From the NCBI RefSeq assembly GCF_031457495.1, contig NZ_JAVDWM010000001.1:2344001-2408000 (forward strand): a DNA stretch of 64,000 bases. The letters run 5' to 3'. The position numbers and the translations under genes were made by a program. The notes beneath the pieces are model-generated. The model did not search any database. It had not been told where the DNA came from and saw only the letters and a list, made by a program, of their open reading frames with translations. Of the stretch, positions 26,208 through 35,598 are shown piece by piece (the stretch's first letter is position 1; each line of letters opens with the position of its first letter). This DNA is from Sphingopyxis sp. BE259 (GTDB lineage Bacteria > Pseudomonadota > Alphaproteobacteria > Sphingomonadales > Sphingomonadaceae).

Positions 26208-27632
26208 ATGACATCCGCGCCATCGCCTGCGTTGCTCGATGCGTTGGCCCAATTGCTGGGGCCAAAGGGTTATACCGCCGACACCGACGTGATGGCACCA
26301 TGGCTGACCGACTGGCGCGGCAAATACACGGGATACAGCGCAGCGATGCTGTCGCCTGCCTCGACCGCCGAGGTCGCAGCGGTCATTCGCCTCTGCGCTG
26401 ACGAACAGGTGGCGCTGGTCCCGCAGGGCGGCAACAGCGGCATGGTGGGCGGCGCGACGCCCGACACGAGCGGCGACCAACTGCTGCTCAGCCTGCGCCG
26501 CATGAACCGGGTGCGCAGTGTCGATACCACGGCGCGGATTGCGGTGGCCGAGGCGGGGGTAATCCTCGAAACCCTCCATCTCGAAGCGCTGGCGCACGGC
26601 CTGCGTTTCCCGCTGACCCTCGGCGGCAAGGGATCGGCGACGATCGGCGGCTTGGTATCGACCAACGCCGGCGGCACCCAGGTACTACGCCACGGCACCA
26701 TGCGCGCGCTGGTCGCCGGGATCGAAGCAGTGCTCCCCGACGGCAGCATCTTCGACGGCCTCGCACCGCTCAAGAAAGACAATCGCGGCTACGACCTGCG
26801 CCACCTGCTGTGCGGGGCCGAAGGGACATTGGGCATCGTCACCGCCGCCAGCCTGCATCTGGTCCCCGTCGCGACGGCGCGGCGCACCGCATGGATCGCG
26901 ATCGATTCGCCGGACAACGCCTTGCTCCTGCTTCGCCGCCTCGACGCCAGCATCGGGCGCGAACTGGAAGGGTTCGAGATCATCCCGCACGCTTGCCTTG
27001 CGGCGGTGCTACGGCATATCCCCCAAACCCGCGCCCCGATCGCGGCGGCTTATCCCTGGTATGTGCTGGCTGAAATGGCAGGCGAGGACGAGGCATTGCT
27101 GGGTCCAGCCTTGGAGCGAGAATTGGCCGCGGCGCTCGACGCCGGATTGATCCGCGATGTCGTGATCGCCAAGAATGATCGCGAGAGCGAGGATTTCTGG
27201 CGTCTGCGCGACTCCATTTCAGAAGCCGAGCGCGCCGAGGGACCCGCGTTGCAGCATGACGTCAGCGTCCCCGTCGATCTGATGCCCACCTTCATCGCCA
27301 ACAATCCGGACCGGCTGGCACAGGCCTTTCCCGGCGTGCGCGCATTGTCATTCGGGCATCTGGGCGACGGCAATGTCCACCACCACGTCCAGCCGCCCGT
27401 CGGCGCCGACGGAGCGGCGTGGCTCGCCCAATATGGCGCCGCGGTCAGTCGGTTGGTCTATTCGCATGTCATTGACCTTGGCGGATCAATATCCGCCGAA
27501 CATGGCATCGGCCAGATGAAACGCGACATCCTGGCCGAACTCGACAGCCCGGCGCGGCTGGCGGCGCTGCGCGGGATCAAGGCCGGGCTCGATCCGGCGG
27601 GCATCTTCAACCCCGGCAAGCTGATCGACTGA
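26208..27632 (+). CDS. FAD-binding oxidoreductase (D-2-hydroxyacid/glycolate oxidase type)
   Basis: About 474 residues of the VAO/FAD_binding_4 family. The FAD pyrophosphate loop P-Q-G-G-N-S-G-M-V-G-G lies at about 72-82, and L-G-G-K-G-S-A-T-I-G-G and G-A-E-G-T-L-G-I-V also contact FAD. The C-terminal FAD-oxidase domain has G-H-L-G-D-G-N-V-H-H-H and E-H-G-I-G-Q-M-K-R. Best relatives are D-2-hydroxyglutarate and D-lactate dehydrogenases; the substrate is not determined here. ATG at 26208 with GGAG/AGGCGG upstream. It stands alone between the unknown secreted gene and sapC-like. Confidence 0.88.
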   Translation: MTSAPSPALLDALAQLLGPKGYTADTDVMAPWLTDWRGKYTGYSAAMLSPASTAEVAAVIRLCADEQVALVPQGGNSGMVGGATPDTSGDQLLLSLRRMNRVRSVDTTARIAVAEAGVILETLHLEALAHGLRFPLTLGGKGSATIGGLVSTNAGGTQVLRHGTMRALVAGIEAVLPDGSIFDGLAPLKKDNRGYDLRHLLCGAEGTLGIVTAASLHLVPVATARRTAWIAIDSPDNALLLLRRLDASIGRELEGFEIIPHACLAAVLRHIPQTRAPIAAAYPWYVLAEMAGEDEALLGPALERELAAALDAGLIRDVVIAKNDRESEDFWRLRDSISEAERAEGPALQHDVSVPVDLMPTFIANNPDRLAQAFPGVRALSFGHLGDGNVHHHVQPPVGADGAAWLAQYGAAVSRLVYSHVIDLGGSISAEHGIGQMKRDILAELDSPARLAALRGIKAGLDPAGIFNPGKLID

Positions 27633-27744
27633 CGCTTTGGCCTTTCCGCACCATCGCCCCCTTGCGCGGCGGGTCGCGGGTCAATAAGGCGCGCTGTTAT
27701 CTTTTTCGTCCCGGCTGGTCGGGGCGACCTACCGGAGTTTTATC

Positions 27745-28524
27745 ATGGCCACTGCGCCCGCCCCTGCCAACCTGCCGCTGTTCTATAAGGACCTCGTGCC
27801 GCTTTCGAGCGTCGATCACGCCGATTTCCACGCGCGGCCGCTGGACAACGCCGATTTCCTGATCAACCAGCATGCGATCCCGCTGACGTCGGACGAGTTC
27901 GTGTCGGCGTGCCGCTTTTTCCCGATCGTGTTTTCGGCCGGCGACAATCCGGTGCCGCTTGCGCTGATGGGCCTGAACGAAGGCGTGAACACCTTCGTCG
28001 ATGACAATGGCAAACTGGTCAATCCGGTCTATGTTCCCGCCTACATCCGCCGTTATCCGTTTCTGCTCGCCAAGCTCCAGCCGAATTCCGACGAACTGTC
28101 GCTGTGTTTCGACCCGACGTCGAGCGCGATCGGCAAGTTCGACGAAGGTGATGCGCTGTTCGACAATGGCCAGCCCACGGCGCCGGTTCAGGCGGTCCTC
28201 GAATTCTGCAAAAATTTCGAAGAAGCCGGTCAGCGCACCGGGATGTTGGTTGACGAGTTGAAAAAGGCCGACCTGCTCATGGACGGCGAAGTCAGCATCC
28301 AGCAGGAAGGCAGCGACAAGCCCTATATCTATCGCGGCTTCCAGATGGTGGACGAGAACAAGCTGCGCGAGCTGCGCGGCGATGTGCTGCGCAAGCTGAT
28401 GCAGAACGGCATCCTCGGCCTGATCTTTGCCCACCTCTTCTCGCTGCAATTGATGCGCGAAGTCTTTGCCGAACAGGTCAAAGCTGGCAAGGTGCCCGAA
28501 ATCCAGGAAGTTCCCGCGATCTGA
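27745..28524 (+). CDS. SapC family protein
   Basis: 259 residues matching SapC: F-Y-K-D-L-V-P-L-S near the start, D-E-F-V-S-A-C-R-F-F-P-I-V-F, N-P-V-Y-V-P-A-Y-I-R-R-Y-P-F and the C-terminal R-G-F-Q-M-V-D-E. No signal peptide or membrane segment is evident. SapC was named for an S-layer-linked locus in Campylobacter, but its molecular role is unknown. A cytochrome b561 follows, its ribosome-binding site overlapping the SapC stop codon, so the two are probably one operon. Confidence 0.85.
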   Translation: MATAPAPANLPLFYKDLVPLSSVDHADFHARPLDNADFLINQHAIPLTSDEFVSACRFFPIVFSAGDNPVPLALMGLNEGVNTFVDDNGKLVNPVYVPAYIRRYPFLLAKLQPNSDELSLCFDPTSSAIGKFDEGDALFDNGQPTAPVQAVLEFCKNFEEAGQRTGMLVDELKKADLLMDGEVSIQQEGSDKPYIYRGFQMVDENKLRELRGDVLRKLMQNGILGLIFAHLFSLQLMREVFAEQVKAGKVPEIQEVPAI

Positions 28525-28538
28525 GGAGCATGAAACCG

Positions 28539-29093
28539 ATGGCCACCTTGGCAGACCCCGCCGACACAGTCGGCCCGCGTTATACCAAGGTGGCCATCTG
28601 GCTTCACTGGCTGATCGGCTTGGCGGTCATCGCCAATATCGGCCTCGCCATGCTGACCGAGGACATGCCGCGCGAAACCCATCGGGCTGCGATGGATATT
28701 CACAAGGCGCTCGGTATCACGATCCTGGCGTTGACGATCGTCCGGATCCTGTGGCGAGTGGGTCACAAGCCGCCGCCGTTGCCCGCGGCGACGCCCGCGT
28801 GGCAGCGCCCGCTCAGCAAGATCGTGCATTTCCTCTTCTACGCGCTGCTGATCTTGCTGCCGCTGTCGGGGTGGGTATGGATGTCGGCGGCGGGGCGGCC
28901 CATCGACTTTTTCGGGCTGGCGACAATCCCGACGATCGCCCAGCCAGACGAGGGTCTGGCCGATGCGATGCACGACCGGCACGAGATGCTTGGCCTGGCC
29001 ATGCTGGCGCTTGCCGCAATCCATATTCTTGCCGCACTGAAGCATCAATTTATCGACCGGACCGGGCTGATCGGGCGGATGAATCCTTTTTGA
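28539..29093 (+). CDS. Cytochrome b561 family protein
   Basis: About 184 residues with four transmembrane helices. Conserved heme-ligand-type histidines are in W-L-H-W-L-I-G (helix 1), the D-I-H-K-A-L-G region, and A-A-I-H-I-L-A-A-L-K-H near the C-terminus. The family transfers electrons from quinol and can scavenge superoxide at the inner membrane. GAGGAG overlapping the upstream sapC-like stop is spaced nine bases from the ATG at 28539 but only one from the ATG at 28530, so the later ATG is preferred. Partner unknown. Confidence 0.88.
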   Translation: MATLADPADTVGPRYTKVAIWLHWLIGLAVIANIGLAMLTEDMPRETHRAAMDIHKALGITILALTIVRILWRVGHKPPPLPAATPAWQRPLSKIVHFLFYALLILLPLSGWVWMSAAGRPIDFFGLATIPTIAQPDEGLADAMHDRHEMLGLAMLALAAIHILAALKHQFIDRTGLIGRMNPF

Positions 29094-29116
29094 CGCGATC
29101 GCCGATCGCAGCGTCA
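29091..29116. other. Inverted repeat spanning two convergent stop codons
   Basis: TGACGC (29091-29096) pairs with GCGTCA (29111-29116). TTTTT lies just outside on the left and AAAAA on the right, extending the stem. The stop codons of the b561 and DUF1674 genes are its two ends. No U-tract follows on either strand, so a classic terminator is not shown. Confidence 0.45.
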
Positions 29117-29323
29117 AAAATCGACCGCGATGCCCTTCAGCTCCCAGTCGCCGTAGCGCACTGGATTTCGCCCCCCGGGTTGTTCCTCGGCCTTTTCCTC
29201 GCGGATCGGCGCTGGCGGTGGTACCGGACTGGTGGTCCAGTCGGCAGGCGCCTTCACATGCGCCGGACGCTTCACCGCTCGTGGCGTTCCGCCAATCGTT
29301 TCCGTTTCACTGCGCTCGGTCAT
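29114..29323 (-). CDS. DUF1674 family protein (SDHAF4-like)
   Basis: 69 residues. The C-terminal signature G-G-R-N-P-V-R-Y-G-D-W-E-L-K-G-I plus A-V-D-F is diagnostic of DUF1674, the bacterial relatives of succinate dehydrogenase assembly factor 4. The N-terminal half is charged and Pro-rich. By family, a possible role is binding flavinylated SdhA during complex II assembly; no sdh genes lie in the window. The ATG at 29323 is chosen since the in-frame extension upstream runs into the rsmB 5' region. Divergent from rsmB. Confidence 0.85.
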   Translation of the reverse strand: MTERSETETIGGTPRAVKRPAHVKAPADWTTSPVPPPAPIREEKAEEQPGGRNPVRYGDWELKGIAVDF

Positions 29324-29378
29324 GGTGCAGCCACTATAGGATTTTTCATGCCTCACGCCAACCGCGTCGAACATCATC

Positions 29379-30680
29379 ATGGTTGATCGCCCCCGGCGCC
29401 CCAAACAGCGCGCGCAGAACGAACCCGACCCGCCCGGCACTGCGCCGCGCCGCGCCGCGTTGCGGCTGGTCGATGCGGTCCTGCGTCGCGGTGACCCGCT
29501 CGATGTGGCGATGCACGCCGCCGCCCAGGGGCTGACCGGTCCTGACCGCGCCTTTGCCGTCGCCATCGCGTCCGAGACCCTGCGCTGGATGGTCGACATC
29601 GACGCGCTGATCGATAGTGCGACGGCGCAGATTCTGCCCGACGACGTCAAATCGCGGGCTGTCTTGCGGATCGCGCTGGCGCAGTTGCTCGTCCTCAAAA
29701 GCCCCGCGCACGCCGTGGTCGCGACCGCGTTGCCGCTCGTCGCCGGCGGCCCGCGGAGGCTGGTTCACGCGATCCTGTCGCGCGCGCAGCAGGACGAATG
29801 GCGGCTGCCCGAGCGCGCCACCCTGCCCCTGCCCACCGCCGAACGATGGGCTGAGCAATGGGGTCTGCCGACGGTCGAAGCTGCGGAAGCCGCGTGGAGC
29901 GCGCCGCCGCCGATCGACCTCAGCTTCGCCGCCGAACCGGGTGCAGAGGAATGGCCCGAAGCCATCGCGCTTGCACCGCGCCATCGGCGCCTGCCGCGCG
30001 GGCAAGCGGTTGAAGCAATGCCGGGCTATAACGAAGGCGGCTGGTGGATCCAGGATCTTGCCGCAAGTCTGCCAGCGCGGTTGCTTGGACCCGGCGAAGG
30101 CCGTTCGGCGCTTGATCTTTGCGCGGCGCCCGGCGGCAAGACGATGCAGTTGGCGGCCGCCGGCTGGCAGGTCGTCGCGGTCGATTCCAGCGCCAAGCGT
30201 CTCGAACGGCTTGGCGCCAATATGGCGCGCACCAGCTTGGCAGCCGACATTGTGCAGGCCGACATCCGGTCATGGACACCCGCCGCGCCCGCCGACGCCG
30301 TGCTGCTCGATGCCCCATGCTCGGCGACCGGCATCTTCCGGCGGCACCCCGACGTGCTGCACCGCATTGAGTCGCGCCAGATCGACGACATGGCGGTGCT
30401 GCAACGTGAACTGCTGACCCGCGCCGCGCGCTGGGTGAAGCCCGGCGGCACGCTGATCTACGCCACCTGTTCGCTGGAGCGCTCCGAAGGCGAGGATCAA
30501 ATTGCGGCGTTCCTGAACCAGCACGCCGCGTGGACAGTCGATCCTGTGCGCGGGGACGAACTGCCCGCGGCGATCGCGCCTGACAGCGATGGTTTCGTCC
30601 GCACGCTGCCGGGCGTGCTGCGCGACGCTGGCGGCCTCGACGGCTTTTTCATCGCACGGCTGCGGGCGCCGACGGGCTAA
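29379..30680 (+). CDS. rsmB: 16S rRNA (cytosine(967)-C(5))-methyltransferase
   Basis: 433 residues. An N-terminal NusB-like helical RNA-binding domain (about 25-150) is followed by the SAM methyltransferase domain: L-D-L-C-A-A-P-G-G-K-T binds SAM, D-A-P-C-S-A-T-G holds the first catalytic Cys, and I-Y-A-T-C-S-L-E the second, the two-cysteine arrangement of RsmB/NOL1 enzymes. It forms m5C967 in 16S rRNA. Full length. Monocistronic here, facing the DUF885 gene. Confidence 0.93.
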   Translation: MVDRPRRPKQRAQNEPDPPGTAPRRAALRLVDAVLRRGDPLDVAMHAAAQGLTGPDRAFAVAIASETLRWMVDIDALIDSATAQILPDDVKSRAVLRIALAQLLVLKSPAHAVVATALPLVAGGPRRLVHAILSRAQQDEWRLPERATLPLPTAERWAEQWGLPTVEAAEAAWSAPPPIDLSFAAEPGAEEWPEAIALAPRHRRLPRGQAVEAMPGYNEGGWWIQDLAASLPARLLGPGEGRSALDLCAAPGGKTMQLAAAGWQVVAVDSSAKRLERLGANMARTSLAADIVQADIRSWTPAAPADAVLLDAPCSATGIFRRHPDVLHRIESRQIDDMAVLQRELLTRAARWVKPGGTLIYATCSLERSEGEDQIAAFLNQHAAWTVDPVRGDELPAAIAPDSDGFVRTLPGVLRDAGGLDGFFIARLRAPTG

Positions 30681-30708
30681 GCCCCGCCAGCGCCTGCACC
30701 CTCTGCCC

Positions 30709-32433
30709 TCAGAACACCGCCTTTGGCGTGTCTTCCTTCATCATCGCGGCGCGCACCATCGGGATCGGCGGGCCGCCATAGGACAGGAACTCGTCGTGGA
30801 ACGCTTTCCACTTCGTGCGGTCGCCTTTCGTCCAATCCTCACGCAGCTTGCGGATCATCAGCTTGCCCATCGTGTAGTTGAGGTACAGCGGGTCATAGGT
30901 GCCGCGTGCCGCCTGTTGCCGGGCATTGCCCTCGTCCTGATAACATTGTTCCTTGAACAACGTTTCGGACTCGGCGACCGTCATTCCCTTGGTGTGCAGG
31001 CCAATGGCGGACAGATAGCGGCAGTTGCGAAGCAGCGCGTTCGACAGCTGGCCGATATGGGTTTCGGGATCGCCTTCGCCCAGCCCGGCGTCCCACATCA
31101 TTTCTTCGGTGTAATGCGCCCAGCCCTCGGCAAAGGCATAGCCGACGAACAGCTTGCCAAAAATGCTCTCCGCGCGATTGGCGTGAAGGAAGTTGAGGAA
31201 ATGCCCCGGCCACACTTCGTGGACCGAGGTGAACATCAAATCCTTGCGGCCCGGCACGAAATCGGCCTGCGTCTGCTTGTCCCAGCTCGGATCGGGCGGT
31301 GAGATATAGTAAACCGACGGCAGGCCTTTTTCATATGGTCCGGGGATGTCGATATAGGCACTGTTCTGGCGGTTGTACGGCGGCGATTCCTCGACCTGTG
31401 CCTGTTCGGTGCCGGGGATCGACACCAGATCCTTTTCGACCAGGAACGCCCGCAGCATCGGCAACTGCCGCCGCGCCTCGGCGACCGGGCCGTCGACGGG
31501 CTTGTCGGCATTCATCTTTTTCATGCACTCGCCGATCGTCATGCCCGCAGCATAGGTCGCGCACGCGGCTTTCAGCGCGTCCTGATTGCGCTTGAGATCG
31601 GCCTGCCCGATGCGCTCCAGCTCGTCGAGCGGGGTGTCCACCCCCTCGTTGGTCAGGATCATCTTGGCGAACTTGTCGGCGCCCAGCGCATAGCCGTCGG
31701 CGGTGCCCGGCTGCGACCCGACATATTTCGCCAGATCGGTCATCGCGGCACCGGCCTTGGCTGCGGCGTCATCGAACTGCTTTTGCAGCGCCTCGTCCTT
31801 GACCTCGGCAAAGGCCGCCTTCGCGTCACCAGCGTAATAGTCGGCAAAGCCGCCAAACCCGGCGGTGCCATATTTGACGAAGGTCGCGGGCAGCGGCAGC
31901 TTCAGATTCGCCTTGATCTGCGCGGCGGCGGCGGGGACTTTTTCGGCATAGGCGATGAACGCCTTCATCCGCGTCGTCGCGTCGGCATAGGGCCGCGCGA
32001 TGTAGACATTGGGGTCGAGCGCGCCGGTGTAATAGGACGGGTTCTTTTGCGCGAAATCGGTATCGCGCAGAAAGAACAACTGCCCCTGCGCGACATGCAC
32101 CAAATAATCGCGCTCGAACTTTTCGGCCGCGGTCATCTCGCCGTCAAAGGCCTTCGCATCGGCGATCGCTTTTTCAAGATAGGCGGCCTGCTTCTCCAGC
32201 CCCGCGGGTGACCAGTCGGGCAATTGCCCGTCAAATTCATGCTTGCCCTGATACACTGCAAAATTCGGATTGAGCGGGAAATAACCGGCTAGAAACTGGT
32301 CGCGAAATTCGGTCCAGCTTGCCGAGCTCGGGGCGGCGGTGGCGGACTTGTTGTCCGACGCGTTGCAGGCGGTCAGCACCAGCAGCGTCGCGGCCATGGC
32401 GGCGCCGCAAAAGCGGGCAAATTTGCGTGTCAT
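30709..32433 (-). CDS. DUF885 family metallopeptidase-like lipoprotein
   Basis: About 574 residues. The signal peptide ends in a lipobox-like L-L-V-L-T-A-C. The rest is the DUF885 all-helical domain: H-E-V-W-P-G-H-F-L resembles an HExxxGH zinc site and F-A-E-G-W-A-H-Y-T-E-E supplies the downstream Glu, as in M3/M32-like gluzincins. A periplasmic zinc peptidase is likely but not proven. ATG at 32433 has GGGAGA upstream; an in-frame start at 32493 would place 20 residues before the signal peptide and is rejected. It is divergent from the MFS exporter. Confidence 0.88.
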   Translation of the reverse strand: MTRKFARFCGAAMAATLLVLTACNASDNKSATAAPSSASWTEFRDQFLAGYFPLNPNFAVYQGKHEFDGQLPDWSPAGLEKQAAYLEKAIADAKAFDGEMTAAEKFERDYLVHVAQGQLFFLRDTDFAQKNPSYYTGALDPNVYIARPYADATTRMKAFIAYAEKVPAAAAQIKANLKLPLPATFVKYGTAGFGGFADYYAGDAKAAFAEVKDEALQKQFDDAAAKAGAAMTDLAKYVGSQPGTADGYALGADKFAKMILTNEGVDTPLDELERIGQADLKRNQDALKAACATYAAGMTIGECMKKMNADKPVDGPVAEARRQLPMLRAFLVEKDLVSIPGTEQAQVEESPPYNRQNSAYIDIPGPYEKGLPSVYYISPPDPSWDKQTQADFVPGRKDLMFTSVHEVWPGHFLNFLHANRAESIFGKLFVGYAFAEGWAHYTEEMMWDAGLGEGDPETHIGQLSNALLRNCRYLSAIGLHTKGMTVAESETLFKEQCYQDEGNARQQAARGTYDPLYLNYTMGKLMIRKLREDWTKGDRTKWKAFHDEFLSYGGPPIPMVRAAMMKEDTPKAVF

Positions 32434-32559
32434 TCGGCTATCTCCCTGGATTTCCCTGACCCGGCTTCTGCCACTCGTGACGACCGATAACATCCGTTAA
32501 TCGACGAACGGCGCCAGCAACGCCACTGGACAGCGGCAAAAACCCGTTTAGGGCAAAGC

Positions 32560-33876
32560 GTGATGGCGACGATCCCTCCCGCAGATGGCGACGAACCGGT
32601 GATGCCGGGCGCGGCGCCCAAAGCCCCCTCGCCGCTCAGCTTTCCCGATTACCGCTATTTCTGGCTGGCGCGCTTCACCGCGGTGATGGCGACGATGGCA
32701 ATGGTCGTGGTCATCGGGTATCAGCTCTATGACACCGCGCGCACCGATTATGGCATGTCGATCCGCGAGGCATCGTTTCAGCTCGGCCTGCTCGGGCTGG
32801 TGCAGTTCGTTCCGCTGGCGATCCTGACCCCGGTGGCGGGGTGGGTCGCCGACCGGCTCGAACGACGAAGCGTCGCGATCTTTTCCAACCTGATCGACCT
32901 GGTCATCGCCGCGCTGCTCGGCTGGTTTACCTGGACCGACGCATTGACTCTGCCGCTGCTGTTCGGCCTCGCCGCGCTGCATGGGGTCGCGCGCGTGTTT
33001 TCCGGCCCGGCGATGAGCGCGATCGCGCCCAATATCGTCCCGCCCGCTGTTCTGCCGCGCGCGATCGCGATGAGCAGCATCGCGTGGCAGTCGGCGTCAG
33101 TCGTCGGGCCCGCCGCGGGTGGGCTGATCTATGCCGCGCACCCCGCGTCGGTCTATGTTTTTGCGGCGATCCTGCTCGCAATTTCGGCGTTCACGATCAG
33201 CCGCGTCCGCCCGGTCCTCCCGCCGCCCAGCGAAGTGCGCCGCCATCCGCTCCGCGAAATGGCCGATGGGTTGCAATTCACCTGGCGCGAACGGTTCCTG
33301 CTGGGGACCATCACGCTCGATCTGTTCGCCGTCATCCTGTCGGGCGCGACCGCGCTGCTGCCTGTGTTCGCGCGCGACATCTTGCAGACTGGGTCGGAGG
33401 GACTTGGCTTCCTGCGCGCCGCCCCGGCGGTCGGCGCCGCGGTCGTCGCCCTCGGCCTCGCCTTCCGCCCCATCGAACGCAACGTCGGCGTCAAAATGTT
33501 GTGGGCGGTCGCCGTGTTCGGCGCCGGAACCGTCGCATTCGGCCTATCGACCAACTTCTTCCTCTCGCTCGCGCTGCTCGTCCTGATGGGCGCCGCCGAC
33601 ATGTTCTCCGTTTTCGTGCGCGGGACGCTGATCCAGCTCAACACGCCTGACCATATGCGCGGCCGCGTCAGCGCGGTGTCGGGGTTGGCGATTTCGGCCT
33701 CGAACGAGCTTGGCGAAATGCGCGCCGGGTCAATGGCGGCGGTGTTCGGCCCGATCCCGGCGGTCGTATTTGGCGGCGTGGCGGCGATCGGCGTGACCGC
33801 GCTCTGGGCCTGGCTGTTTCCCGAGCTACGGCGCGCCAGAACCTTCGAACCGCAATTCAAACAGCCGACGGATTAG
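32560..33876 (+). CDS. MFS transporter (EntS/MFS_3 type)
   Basis: 438 residues, 12 predicted transmembrane helices. The N-terminal F-P-D-Y-R-Y-F-W-L-A-R and G-W-V-A-D-R-L-E-R-R (MFS motif A) match the EntS-like MFS_3 subfamily of exporters. D-M-F-S-V-F-V-R and M-R-G-R-V-S-A-V-S-G-L are conserved late segments. A drug or siderophore substrate is possible but unknown. Start is GTG at 32560 or the adjacent ATG at 32563. Nothing adjacent suggests siderophore synthesis. Confidence 0.87.
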   Translation: MMATIPPADGDEPVMPGAAPKAPSPLSFPDYRYFWLARFTAVMATMAMVVVIGYQLYDTARTDYGMSIREASFQLGLLGLVQFVPLAILTPVAGWVADRLERRSVAIFSNLIDLVIAALLGWFTWTDALTLPLLFGLAALHGVARVFSGPAMSAIAPNIVPPAVLPRAIAMSSIAWQSASVVGPAAGGLIYAAHPASVYVFAAILLAISAFTISRVRPVLPPPSEVRRHPLREMADGLQFTWRERFLLGTITLDLFAVILSGATALLPVFARDILQTGSEGLGFLRAAPAVGAAVVALGLAFRPIERNVGVKMLWAVAVFGAGTVAFGLSTNFFLSLALLVLMGAADMFSVFVRGTLIQLNTPDHMRGRVSAVSGLAISASNELGEMRAGSMAAVFGPIPAVVFGGVAAIGVTALWAWLFPELRRARTFEPQFKQPTD

Positions 33877-34003
33877 CGCGCAAACCGTCCACCGCATTTG
33901 GGCGTCATCCCGTCTAATCTCTATTGTCAATTTAATCGATTGAGTTATTTCCTCCTCACCCGTCACCGCGGTTTTCCTCTCCCCCCTCGATGGAGCGACC
34001 GCC

Positions 34004-34672
34004 ATGCATGATCTGACTATCCAGCATAAAATACTGACCATACCGGGCCTGAACAACAGCGGGCCGACCCATTGGCAAAGCCTGTGGGAACGCCGTTTCG
34101 CCCATTGCGAACGCATCGAACTCGGCCAATGGGACGCTCCCGCCAAAGATGCGTGGGTCGAACGGATCGCTGCGGCAATCGACGCCGAGCACGACCCGGT
34201 GCTGATCGTCGCGCACAGCCTGGGCTGCCATGCCTTCGCGCACTGGTTTGCCGATGCGAGCAGCATCGCCCGCGACCGGATCGTCGGAGCACTGCTCGTT
34301 GCGCCGCCGGATCTGAGCCAGTTGCGCGGCAAGCACCGTATCGCCGGTTTTTCAGACTCGCCCGCATTGTCGTCGCAAACGCCGATGATCGTCGTCGCCA
34401 GCGATGACGATCCCTATGCCAAGACCGCGCATGTGTGGCGCCTGTCGCGGCACTGGGACGCGCGTTTCGTCAACGCCGGACCGTTCGGCCACATCAATGC
34501 CGACTCGGCGATCGGCGACTGGCCTTATGGACAGTATCTGCTTGCCTCGTTACAACCCGCGCCGACGCCGGCCCTGGCGGACGAGGCCCGCTGGCTGCGT
34601 GCCGGCGACTGGCCAAACCGCGTCCGCCGCGACCCGCGGTTCGAATTCAACGAAAGAGCGCACCGATCATGA
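34004..34672 (+). CDS. RBBP9/YdeN family alpha/beta hydrolase
   Basis: 222 residues. [16 protein letters not shown] at the start, the nucleophile elbow V-A-H-S-L-G-C (Ser) and the late G-H-I-N-A-D-S (His) are hallmarks of the RBBP9/YdeN serine hydrolases. The catalytic acid is in the S-D-D-D-P-Y segment. Substrate unknown. Its stop overlaps the cysK start by four bases (ATGA), so the two are translationally coupled. Confidence 0.88.
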   Translation: MHDLTIQHKILTIPGLNNSGPTHWQSLWERRFAHCERIELGQWDAPAKDAWVERIAAAIDAEHDPVLIVAHSLGCHAFAHWFADASSIARDRIVGALLVAPPDLSQLRGKHRIAGFSDSPALSSQTPMIVVASDDDPYAKTAHVWRLSRHWDARFVNAGPFGHINADSAIGDWPYGQYLLASLQPAPTPALADEARWLRAGDWPNRVRRDPRFEFNERAHRS

Positions 34673-35589
34673 AAGCCAATTCGATCCTCGATACCATCGG
34701 CAACACGCCGCATATCCGCATGGGCAAGCTGTTTCCGGACGCCGAAGTCTGGATCAAGTCAGAACGCAGCAATCCCGGTGGATCGATCAAGGATCGCATC
34801 GGCCTCGCGATGATCGAGGCGGCCGAACGGGATGGCAATCTGAAACCCGGCGGCACCATCGTCGAGCCGACGTCGGGCAATACCGGCATCGGCCTGGCGA
34901 TGGCCGCCGCGGTCAAAGGCTATAAGCTCGTCCTCGTCATGCCCGAAAGCATGTCGATCGAACGCCGCCGCTTGATGCTCGCTTATGGCGCGACCTTTGA
35001 CCTGACGCCGCGCGAAAAGGGCATGAAGGGCGCGATCGAGCGCGCAATCGAGCTGGTCGAAACCACCCCCGGTGCTTGGATGCCGCAGCAGTTCGAAAAT
35101 GAAGCCAATATCGACGTCCATGTCCGCACCACCGGCCCCGAAATCCTCGCCGATTTCAAGGATACCCCGATCGACGCGCTGATCACCGGGGTCGGCACCG
35201 GCGGCCACATCACCGGCACCGCGCAGTTTCTGAAAGCCCATTGGCCGAACCTGAAAATATTCGCGGTCGAACCCGAAGCCTCGCCCGTGATTTCGGGTGG
35301 CCAGCCAGCGCCGCACCCGATCCAGGGCATCGGCGCCGGTTTCATCCCGCGCAACCTCCACACCGACCTGCTCGACGGGGTGATCAAGGTCGATGCTGCC
35401 GACGCCAAAAATTACGCGCGCCGCGCCGCGACCGAGGAAGGGATGCTGGTCGGCATCTCGTCGGGAGCCACCTTGGCCGCCATCGCGCAGAAGCTGGCCG
35501 AACTGCCGCCGGGCAGCCGGGTGCTCGGTTTCAATTACGACACCGGCGAACGCTATCTGTCGGTCCCCGATTTCCTCCCGGAGATCTGA
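34669..35589 (+). CDS. cysK: Cysteine synthase A (O-acetylserine sulfhydrylase)
   Basis: 306 residues. The PLP lysine K41 lies in [10 protein letters not shown], and the asparagine/Thr loop T-S-G-N-T-G-I-G (68-75) and [10 protein letters not shown] bind substrate and cofactor phosphate. It makes cysteine from O-acetylserine and sulfide. The ATG overlaps the hydrolase gene by four bases, an unusual partner. The sulfate-activation operon cysD-cysNC-cysQ lies 5 kb away on the other strand. Confidence 0.94.
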   Translation: MKANSILDTIGNTPHIRMGKLFPDAEVWIKSERSNPGGSIKDRIGLAMIEAAERDGNLKPGGTIVEPTSGNTGIGLAMAAAVKGYKLVLVMPESMSIERRRLMLAYGATFDLTPREKGMKGAIERAIELVETTPGAWMPQQFENEANIDVHVRTTGPEILADFKDTPIDALITGVGTGGHITGTAQFLKAHWPNLKIFAVEPEASPVISGGQPAPHPIQGIGAGFIPRNLHTDLLDGVIKVDAADAKNYARRAATEEGMLVGISSGATLAAIAQKLAELPPGSRVLGFNYDTGERYLSVPDFLPEI

Positions 35590-35598
35590 GGCCAGGTC

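Noticed and set aside
33900..33960. A promoter in the AT-rich patch before the RBBP9-like gene (TTGTCA followed by AT-rich sequence).
   Set aside because: No convincing -10 box at correct spacing, so it is not listed as a feature.
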